Origin: Clostridiaceae bacterium
GTDB taxonomy: Bacteria > Bacillota_A > Clostridia > Acetivibrionales > Acetivibrionaceae
Length of the DNA stretch: 5,987 nt
Reading direction: 5' to 3'
NCBI GenBank assembly: GCA_012513545.1
Contig: JAAZCB010001235.1
Span: forward strand, 1 to 5,987
This document shows positions 1 to 5,691 of this stretch, in pieces (within the stretch, counting starts at the first letter, position 1; every line of letters begins with the position of its first letter). The translations under genes and the position numbers were made by a program. The notes beneath the pieces are model-generated. The model was not told the origin of the DNA. It was given only the letters and a program-made list of their open reading frames with translations, and searched no databases.

Positions 1-535
1 AGACCAGATTTTTAAGATTGCCAAGGGGTGTTGCGTCACTAATGTTACAGTAAGCTAAATACAGTTCCGTTAAATTTGTTAGATTCGAAAGAGGTGTAAT
101 ATCACTTATTTGGTTGCAGGATAAATCCATAATTGCTAAATTGGTCAGGTTTTCAAGCGGCTTAATATCACTTATTTCATTATGGCATAAGTTCAGATTG
201 ATTAAATTGGTCAGATTGGCAAGTGGTGCCAGGTTGCTTATTTGATTGTCATCCAGAATCAGGCAATCCAGCTTTGTTAAGTTGCCAAGGGGTATCAAGT
301 CACTTATTTTATTACTGTACAAATACAGGGTAGTCAGGTTTGTCAGGTTGCCAAGGGGTGTCAGGTCACTTATTTGATTGCCGTGCAGGTATAGTTTTGT
401 GAGGCTTGTCAAGTTGCCAAGCGGTGCCAGATTAGTTAATTCATTGTTATTTAAATATAGAGTAATCAAATCAGTAAATTCGGCAAGTGGTGTTATATCT
501 CTTATTCCTCTGCCGGATAAGTTCAAACTTGTAGT
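1..535 (-). repeat. LRR array 2 (at least 8 units of 66 bp, runs off window)
   Basis: Residues 494-671 form a more regular array with near-consensus units ending in PLGNL or PLANL. At DNA level the exact 12-mer TTGCCAAGGGGT occurs on the plus strand at 18-29, 282-293 and 348-359, and a one-base variant occurs at 414-425. All four are in register with the 66-bp period. This low divergence points to recent expansion or gene conversion among units. Confidence 0.85.
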
Positions 536-2014
536 ACCTGAAACATCGCTTTTTAGTATGAATCCATCCGGTTTACCAATTTGTTCACGTACTGCAGCTT
601 CAAGATTTTTATCTTCAAAGGCAATTATGTTTTCATCAACAACCCAAACCTCATATTTTCTTCCGTTTACTGTAAAGTCCAGTTCGGACCTGTGAAAAGT
701 ATTCGGTGTTGATGAATTGTTTATTGGATTTCCGCTTAAATCCAGTCGAGTCAAATTGGTCAGATTTCCAAGCGGTGATATGTCTTTTATCTGGTTATCA
801 CATAAGTTTATTTCACACAAGTCAGACAGGTTGCCAAGGGATGATACATCACATATCTTGTTATACTGTAAATATAACCCGTTCAACTTTTGCAGGTTAG
901 CAATTGGCGAAATATCAGATATTTCACATTCGTTTATCGTTAGTGAGTTTAAATTGGTAAGATTACCGATAAGTTCCATGTCAATTACTCCGGAGCAGGC
1001 AACTATTGACAGCTGTTTCAAATTGGTCAGATTTCCAACAGCAGACAGGTCGTCAATCACATTACCGTATAAATCCAGACTGGTTAAGTTTGGCAGTTTG
1101 TTGAGGGCTGTCAGGTCTGTGATGGAAGAAAAACTTATAGATAGTTCGTTCAATTTAGTCAGGTTGCCCAGTGATGTAAGGTTAGTATAATACAGTTGGC
1201 CTAGCTTAAGAGAAGTTAAGTTTTGAAGATAGCCAATAGCTGATAAATTCTCTATCGGATTATATCCCAAATTCAGCTCCTTCAGATTTGTAAGCCTGTC
1301 AAGGGATTTAACGCTGCTGATTTTGTTGCTGTATAAATCCAGCTTGGACAAGTTTGTCAGATTGCTAATAGGGCTCACATCACTTATATTATTCCACTGC
1401 AAATTGAGTTCATTGAGTTTTTTCAGGCTGCCAAGCGCTTTTATTTTTTTTACTCCGTTATTAAACAAATCCAGTCTGGTCAAATTGCCGAGGCTGCCAA
1501 GTGGTGTAATGTCGCTTACGGCATTACCATTTAAATTAAGGCTGGATAGATTGGTAAGCTTACCAATGGCTGTTATATCACTTACATTATTATACTCTAA
1601 ATTCAGTTCAGTCAAATCAGTCAGATTGGCAAGCGGTGATATGTCACTTATTCCATTACCTGATAAGTTTAAACCGGAAAGATTGGTAAAGTAACCAAGA
1701 GCTGTAATACTGGTAATATCTTCATTAGATAGATCTAAAACTCTAATATCGGCAATATCACTCATTGAAATATTGCCCGCCCGTATGCCAATTCTTTCTC
1801 GTATTGCTTCTTCAAGATTTTCATCGTCAAAAACAATGATGCCTTCTTCATCATTGTATGTTTTGTATATTGAGCCTGTCACGGTGTAGTATTGCCTGTC
1901 TGATTCTACCTGGTTCACTGCTGAAATTTCATCTGATGCGTATGCAGTTTTTATAGAATGGCTATTGAGTAAAACTGCAGAAAAAACAAGAAGTAAGCAA
2001 ACTGTCCTTTTCAT
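1..2014 (-). CDS. Secreted leucine-rich repeat protein with two capped LRR modules (3' end outside window)
   Basis: The minus-strand frame is open for 671 codons from an ATG at 2014 to the window edge, so the C-terminus, including any cell-wall anchor, is unseen. Residues 1-26 form a Sec signal peptide: MKR, then a hydrophobic core, then a likely cleavage after the AYA at 24-26. Residues 42-89 are a cap-like region containing FDDENLEEAIRERIG. About 16 repeats of 22 residues follow (90-435; pattern TNLxxLxLxxNxISDIxPLxNL). A linker and second cap with FEDKNLEAAVREQIG follow (436-493), then at least eight complete repeats (494-667) and a ninth beginning. Repeat 12 has 23 residues, and repeats 9, 10 and 12 depart most from consensus. 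The 22-residue type is that of internalins and related bacterial LRR proteins, which usually bind proteins or glycans outside the cell. The ligand here is unknown. The start is fixed by the signal peptide and an ideal ribosome binding site. Confidence 0.93.
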   Translation of the reverse strand, partial: MKRTVCLLLVFSAVLLNSHSIKTAYASDEISAVNQVESDRQYYTVTGSIYKTYNDEEGIIVFDDENLEEAIRERIGIRAGNISMSDIADIRVLDLSNEDITSITALGYFTNLSGLNLSGNGISDISPLANLTDLTELNLEYNNVSDITAIGKLTNLSSLNLNGNAVSDITPLGSLGNLTRLDLFNNGVKKIKALGSLKKLNELNLQWNNISDVSPISNLTNLSKLDLYSNKISSVKSLDRLTNLKELNLGYNPIENLSAIGYLQNLTSLKLGQLYYTNLTSLGNLTKLNELSISFSSITDLTALNKLPNLTSLDLYGNVIDDLSAVGNLTNLKQLSIVACSGVIDMELIGNLTNLNSLTINECEISDISPIANLQKLNGLYLQYNKICDVSSLGNLSDLCEINLCDNQIKDISPLGNLTNLTRLDLSGNPINNSSTPNTFHRSELDFTVNGRKYEVWVVDENIIAFEDKNLEAAVREQIGKPDGFILKSDVSGTTSLNLSGRGIRDITPLAEFTDLITLYLNNNELTNLAPLGNLTSLTKLYLHGNQISDLTPLGNLTNLTTLYLYSNKISDLIPLGNLTKLDCLILDDNQISNLAPLANLTNLINLNLCHNEISDIKPLENLTNLAIMDLSCNQISDITPLSNLTNLTELYLAYCNISDATPLGNLKNLV
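599..629 (-). repeat. Second copy of the LRR cap segment
   Basis: This segment encodes IIAFEDKNLEA (residues 463-473). It matches IIVFDDENLEE at residues 59-69, encoded around 1811-1841, at a constant offset of 404 codons (1212 bp). The match extends weakly to flanking residues, such as TV-G at 44-47 and 448-451. It marks the start of a second cap plus LRR module within the same polypeptide. Confidence 0.75.
722..1747 (-). repeat. LRR array 1 (about 16 units of 66 bp)
   Basis: This in-frame array encodes residues 90-431 of the LRR protein. Typical units are TNLSGLNLSGNGISDISPLANL-like, with Leu at structural positions and Asn in the LxxN turn. Several units are degenerate: repeat 9 (residues 264-285) has lost the Asn ladder position, and repeat 12 (330-352) has one extra residue and begins TNLKQLSIVACSG. 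The higher divergence compared with array 2 suggests this array is older or under weaker homogenisation. Confidence 0.85.
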
Positions 2015-2020
2015 TGTATT

Positions 2021-2028
2021 TCCTCCCC
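2021..2028 (-). promoter_or_regulatory. Ribosome binding site of the LRR gene
   Basis: The minus strand reads GGGGAGGA, with seven bases between GGAGG and the ATG at 2014. This spacing, with a signal peptide beginning exactly at that ATG, fixes the start. Confidence 0.9.
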
Positions 2029-2070
2029 AATATATTGTAATTTTACAGAATAGTTTGTATAATAATACAT

Positions 2071-2100
2071 AATATATATATTTATATATATAACTAACAA
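2071..2100 (-). promoter_or_regulatory. Candidate sigma-A promoter of the LRR gene
   Basis: On the minus strand TTGTTA (2100-2095) and TATATT (2076-2071) are separated by 18 bp, which would give a leader of about 50 nt. The region is an AT-only tract of alternating TA, so several hexamers could serve and the exact boxes are uncertain. The position upstream of a gene that follows a 276-bp gap supports a promoter here. Confidence 0.4.
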
Positions 2101-2215
2101 CATTAAATCACTTTTTTATTATATTGTAAATATGTTTTATAGGTGAATATGGGAATAGTTATAAGATTTATTATTTTTGTATATTTTTAAAATCAGTCCT
2201 CATATTATGGCATTT

Positions 2216-2267
2216 CATCACAAGTTCACAATCGGGAAGTGCCCTAAAACATTACAAGTACATCGGG
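2216..2267. repeat. Imperfect direct repeat in intergenic DNA
   Basis: On the plus strand CATCACAAGTTCACAATCGGG at 2216-2236 resembles CATTACAAGTACATCGGG at 2250-2267, with starts 34 bp apart. The copies differ by a three-base gap and two substitutions. It lies 24 bp downstream of the large gene's stop codon and has no assigned role. Confidence 0.4.
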
Positions 2268-2290
2268 TAATTTCTGTTGTAATTGTCTAT

Positions 2291-5200
2291 TTACTTTTTT
2301 ATACGCAGAGGAGAAGCAGGATCATAGGGTGAATCAATTTTTATTGCATAGGAATTTTTGCTTGCTATATCCTCATCGGTTACATAATGAACATCCAGAA
2401 GTCCGGCAGGGCGATATCCTGTTCTGAGATAATTAATTTCTGATAATGCAAGACTCCACCCGTTTAACCATAGATCAAGCTTCAGTTTTTGCTCTGGCGT
2501 TCCTGCAAAATGGATGAGTAAATCAATATCGCTGTTAATCCTTGCAGTGCAGTTGTTTGTGCTGCCAAATAAATAAATGCCTTTGACGGAATATTCATCC
2601 ATATCAATCTTATTGGCAATCTGCTCTGCCATAAAATGACGCCATTTCCAACCCTCATCATCATTTTCGCCTGTATAATCCTCGATTACATTGCTGTCCG
2701 TGATTACACCTGCATTTAAAGGCCTATCAATATATGCAACAGCTTTTTCCAGATCAGCATTCATTAATACGAAAAGCTGTTTACCAAAAAAGTTTTCTTC
2801 TATCTGAATGACTTTTACAACATTACTAAGATACGAATATGGCGGCAGAATATGCTCAAGAGAATTAGGAGACTTAAAGAAACCATTATTGAATATAATC
2901 TCATTATCTTCGGGATAAAGAGGCAGATATTTTATATCTTCTTCCACCAGATCCTGAAAAAAGTGTGTGCCGAAGGATAATTCAGGTTGATATTTTGACT
3001 TCTCCTTAGCTATTTCAATAAGCATTGCTGTGTTATTAATGTCGGAATAAACAATGGGTACGCCAAGTTTTATATCACCACGACTTCCCCAACGCCCCGG
3101 ACCCATTAAAATAAAGCTGCGGCGAGGCAGTGTTCTGTTAAGCTCACTGACAACGTTGGCAACATTCATAATATCTTCGTATTTTTCCAGTTTTTCATAT
3201 TCAGCAGGGTCAACATATACAACAGTCTTAATTCCGGTAACCCGGCCGTTTGAAATATACTTATTTGCATTAAAGACAATATTGTGCAGCGGAATATTAG
3301 CAGGTATGGCAACCGAAGCATTATTATAGTTTCTGCTTTGTGAACGGCACTGCAACAAATAAAAGTTTTCACCGTCACTGGCAAACTCAATGTCCACTGG
3401 ATATCCCAAGGCTTCCTTAAGCAGTGACAGAACTGCTTGTATCTGTTTAATCATTAGAGTATTCTGTATGAGGCCATTAAATGTAATAACGATTTCTTCC
3501 GATTTAAAATCAGTGACTAAAGCATTTACATTGCTGATAATATCATTTTTAAGAACAGATGCAACAAGATTGATGTGTGGGATTTGGGCACCATATTCTT
3601 TAATCAATGAGGATACAGGAATAGTTGCAAAGACCTGGTTTTCCATGTCAATAACATCTATCATCTGAGGAGAATATTTACGTATTTCCTGAGGCGAGTA
3701 ATTTACTGCAAGATTTGGCTGTCCCGGTGAAATCAAAATAGGAAAATCATCACCTACCCTGTCAACAGCCCTTGTTCCAAGTCCCATAACCATACGCATA
3801 AGACCATCCTCACGCTTTATTCTGCGAGACCAGCGCAATTCATTATTGCTGAATGCAACTCCAGCATAAAGCGGAAAAAAATATGGACCAACTCTACGAC
3901 CTACAACTTCTTGAATAAGTATGCCCATTTGTTCATCACAATCAAGGAGGTTCCTCTGCTTTCGATATTGAATGGAATCAGGATTGAACATTGAAGAGTA
4001 TATTTCGAGTATACCGTCCATCAGTTGCTCTTTGCGCTGTTTTTTTGTTCCGGTATTAGTTATAAACAGACTTTTGTATTTTCCTGAAGAAGATGAATTG
4101 ACTTGATCCTCCAAAACACTTGAAGATCCGACAATCAGCGGCTTATCTTCGCACTCATCCAGAATTTGATCGAGTTGATTTGTTATATATGATGAAAGCC
4201 TGCAGTTTTTCAACATTTGAATAATACGAGGATAATTTATTCGAATATCCAGGATATCACTGTATATATGCTCGTTTAGTTCATCAAATCCGTTACTTTC
4301 TATTAAATTGGCAAGCTCATCGGAAGAAATATACCAGGTCTTAGGCATTTTTATGTTTTTGAACAATGGGTTATCCAAAATCTGTGACTTTATAATTTGG
4401 TTTGCCAGAAAAAAGCCTGTACCTTTTCCTCCAATTGTACCATAGCTCGCTGGTGAGCAAATAAATTTGTCAAGCAAATCACAAAAAGCGTCAATGGTAA
4501 CATATTTTTGTATAATGGAAATTTCTTCAGGGTTATGAGTTATGAACCTTTTTATTAGACTCACTGTCAGCCACCGCTTTGTTGGTTCGCTTGTTGCATT
4601 GTTCTTTTCTATAGCCTGTTTATACTGCTGTAATGCCTTTATAATGCTTTTTATATTTGAACTCTTCCTGTTGATGATTTTTACAAGCTCTGAAGTTTTT
4701 TTCTGATAAATCCATAAGCAGATATAATCATATATCTGTGGGTTGCTTAAGCAGCTTGTTGCTGTAGAGAAAAGCACCCGGCTTAAGTGAATAACATCAA
4801 TCTCAGGCAATGCCTTTAGAGGGGAATTGATGTCAGTCTGGTTTTGGTACAATGTCCAATTCATATCATTAAAAATTTCAGTCATCAGATTAGGACTTAT
4901 TTTTGCAAGTACAGTCAACATTTTTTCGCATACAAACAATAGCATTTCTAGGTCAGTGTTTTTTAACAGTTCTAGTATTGACCCCCACTCTGAACCTGAG
5001 TGCAGGCTATTTCGCATATTCTTTTTGTAAATGCTGTCTGAAATTATATTTGCTATACTATTAAGCAGCTTTACTTCCTGAGGAAGAAAAACAGTATCGT
5101 CACCTTGAAATGTGCCTTTTTGGTACATTACTCTGATATAGCCGAGAACCTCATTATTGACAATGATGTTGGCTTTTATTTCATCGCCATTTTCAATGAC

Positions 5201-5416
5201 AGGCTTTGTAAAGTAATGCTTACCTTCCAGATAAATATCCGCAGTGCAAGCAAGAACATTTCTAAAGCCCAATGGTATTATATCGGGTATTTTTTTCAGC
5301 ACATCAGCCATATTATGACTGCCTTCAGAAATCGCTTCATCTATTGCATACAGGCATTCCAATTCCTTTGCACGCTCTGCCAATATTTCACTCGGTGTGT
5401 CCTTGAATCTGCTCAC
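2291..5416 (-). CDS. GAF-like / PEP-synthase-type ATP-grasp / nucleotidyltransferase multidomain protein (1041 aa)
   Basis: A predicted soluble protein of unknown function with no signal peptide or membrane segment. Residues 1-135 look like a GAF-type sensor region, starting with a helix containing ERAKELECLYAIDEAI. Residues 137-325 are helical linker. Residues about 325-695 match the ATP-binding domain of PEP synthase and pyruvate phosphate dikinase: GGKGTGFFLA at 329-338, SSSVLED at 431-437, GLGTRAVDRVGDD at 545-557, and DIEFA (675-679) with LQCR (688-691), which holds the metal and ATP ligands of the family. The catalytic-histidine segment and the PEP-binding barrel of those enzymes are absent. 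Residues 700-900 form a conserved domain with GPGRWGSRGD (772-781) and SFGTHFFQDL (814-823). Residues 940-1041 are a polymerase-beta-type nucleotidyltransferase: GS at 951-952, D963, D965 and a likely third Asp, D1008. Databases would probably name it PEP/pyruvate-binding domain protein. Substrate and product are unknown. The start is GTG. Confidence 0.92.
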   Translation of the reverse strand: MSRFKDTPSEILAERAKELECLYAIDEAISEGSHNMADVLKKIPDIIPLGFRNVLACTADIYLEGKHYFTKPVIENGDEIKANIIVNNEVLGYIRVMYQKGTFQGDDTVFLPQEVKLLNSIANIISDSIYKKNMRNSLHSGSEWGSILELLKNTDLEMLLFVCEKMLTVLAKISPNLMTEIFNDMNWTLYQNQTDINSPLKALPEIDVIHLSRVLFSTATSCLSNPQIYDYICLWIYQKKTSELVKIINRKSSNIKSIIKALQQYKQAIEKNNATSEPTKRWLTVSLIKRFITHNPEEISIIQKYVTIDAFCDLLDKFICSPASYGTIGGKGTGFFLANQIIKSQILDNPLFKNIKMPKTWYISSDELANLIESNGFDELNEHIYSDILDIRINYPRIIQMLKNCRLSSYITNQLDQILDECEDKPLIVGSSSVLEDQVNSSSSGKYKSLFITNTGTKKQRKEQLMDGILEIYSSMFNPDSIQYRKQRNLLDCDEQMGILIQEVVGRRVGPYFFPLYAGVAFSNNELRWSRRIKREDGLMRMVMGLGTRAVDRVGDDFPILISPGQPNLAVNYSPQEIRKYSPQMIDVIDMENQVFATIPVSSLIKEYGAQIPHINLVASVLKNDIISNVNALVTDFKSEEIVITFNGLIQNTLMIKQIQAVLSLLKEALGYPVDIEFASDGENFYLLQCRSQSRNYNNASVAIPANIPLHNIVFNANKYISNGRVTGIKTVVYVDPAEYEKLEKYEDIMNVANVVSELNRTLPRRSFILMGPGRWGSRGDIKLGVPIVYSDINNTAMLIEIAKEKSKYQPELSFGTHFFQDLVEEDIKYLPLYPEDNEIIFNNGFFKSPNSLEHILPPYSYLSNVVKVIQIEENFFGKQLFVLMNADLEKAVAYIDRPLNAGVITDSNVIEDYTGENDDEGWKWRHFMAEQIANKIDMDEYSVKGIYLFGSTNNCTARINSDIDLLIHFAGTPEQKLKLDLWLNGWSLALSEINYLRTGYRPAGLLDVHYVTDEDIASKNSYAIKIDSPYDPASPLRIKK

Positions 5417-5423
5417 GTATACT

Positions 5424-5430
5424 CCTCCTT
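5424..5430 (-). promoter_or_regulatory. Ribosome binding site deciding a GTG start
   Basis: The minus strand reads AAGGAGG followed by seven bases and then GTG at 5416-5414. No ATG lies nearby in frame (the next Met is residue 36), so this consensus site supports GTG as the true start of the 1041-residue protein. Confidence 0.9.
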
Positions 5431-5441
5431 ATAAAGGTGCC

Positions 5442-5564
5442 GCCAAACATTCCAATGTATACCTGACTATGCTATATGGTTTATGTTTGGCAAGAGCTAA
5501 TATTTTAAGCTAAAATGCCTTATTCTGCTTAAATATCAGTATCTTTCGTATCCGACATAAACCA
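5442..5564 (-). promoter_or_regulatory. Structured leader with mutually exclusive pairings
   Basis: Read as minus-strand RNA, segment 1 is UGGUUUAUGU (5564-5555), segment 2 is GCCAAACAUAAACCA (5491-5477) and segment 3 is AUGUUUGGC (5450-5442). Segment 2 can pair perfectly over 10 bp with segment 1 or over 9 bp with segment 3. The two pairings share the ACAU bases and so compete. Segment 3 ends 11 nt before the ribosome binding site. A further 6-bp stem, TTAAGC/GCTTAA, lies between them at 5505-5532. This resembles an attenuator or switch, but no known riboswitch class is recognised and function is an inference. Confidence 0.4.
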
Positions 5565-5567
5565 CAA

Positions 5568-5573
5568 ATTATA
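5568..5573 (-). promoter_or_regulatory. Candidate -10 box for the 1041-residue gene
   Basis: A perfect TATAAT is present on the minus strand. No good -35 box lies 16-18 bp upstream, where the sequence is GCAGTA-like, so an activator or a different sigma factor would be needed. Transcription would start near 5561, inside segment 1 of the leader structure, leaving a 5' leader of about 145 nt. Confidence 0.4.
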
Positions 5574-5586
5574 TAAAAAGGAACAG

Positions 5587-5672
5587 ATTTTACTGCGAAT
5601 TAACGTAATTTGCGTGATTGTGAGTTGAAATATCAACAAACATCATGCAAATTACGGTTAATGCAGTAAAAT
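5587..5672. repeat. 86-bp imperfect palindrome, possible terminator hairpin after the dehydrogenase gene
   Basis: On the plus strand ATTTTACTGC (5587-5596) pairs with 5663-5672, ATTAAC (5599-5604) with 5657-5662, GTAATTTGC (5605-5613) with 5647-5655 and TGAT (5615-5618) with 5642-5645. An inner stem, GTTGA (5624-5628) with TCAAC (5633-5637), closes a four-base AATA loop. That is 34 paired bases in all, with small bulges. The palindrome begins 19 bp after the dehydrogenase stop codon. A run of five T follows on the minus strand about eight bases beyond the hairpin, which is later than a classical terminator. It could be a terminator, a transcript-stabilising hairpin or a small palindromic repeat element. 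Confidence 0.75.
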
Positions 5673-5691
5673 TTAAATACAACTTACCTGA

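Larger units (their letters stand above)
2015..2290. other. AT-rich intergenic region between the LRR gene and the 1041-residue gene
   Basis: No convincing gene lies here. The part near the LRR gene has its ribosome binding site and candidate promoter. The part just after the TAA at 2293-2291 has no clear GC-rich hairpin followed by a T run, so no intrinsic terminator can be called for the large gene. An imperfect direct repeat is present at 2216-2236 and 2250-2267. Confidence 0.7.

Noticed and set aside
1..535. Regular 66-bp repeats suggesting a CRISPR or minisatellite array
   Set aside because: The period is a multiple of three, the reading frame stays open and each unit encodes an LRR. 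There are no identical repeats separated by unique spacers.
378..1694. Several plus-strand open frames across the LRR region
   Set aside because: They are antisense shadows of the 66-bp repeats. Their translations are low-complexity repeats of the reverse complement, and none has a convincing ribosome binding site, whereas the minus-strand frame has a signal peptide and a regular LRR pattern.
2101..2290. An intrinsic terminator for the 1041-residue gene
   Set aside because: The best inverted repeats are about 5 bp (ATTAC/GTAAT), with no following T run, so none could be called.
3054..3668. Plus-strand frames of about 91 and 92 codons, and a minus-strand frame of 74 codons, inside the large gene
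   Set aside because: They lie wholly within the 1041-residue frame, which carries clear domain motifs. The translations show no recognisable family.
2291..5416. A complete PEP synthase or pyruvate phosphate dikinase
   Set aside because: Only the ATP-grasp part is present. There is no phosphohistidine motif and no C-terminal PEP-binding barrel, and the C-terminus is a nucleotidyltransferase.
5105..5434. Plus-strand frame of 109 codons opposite the start of the large gene
   Set aside because: It is antisense to the GAF-like region and to the ribosome binding site, and has no recognisable domain.
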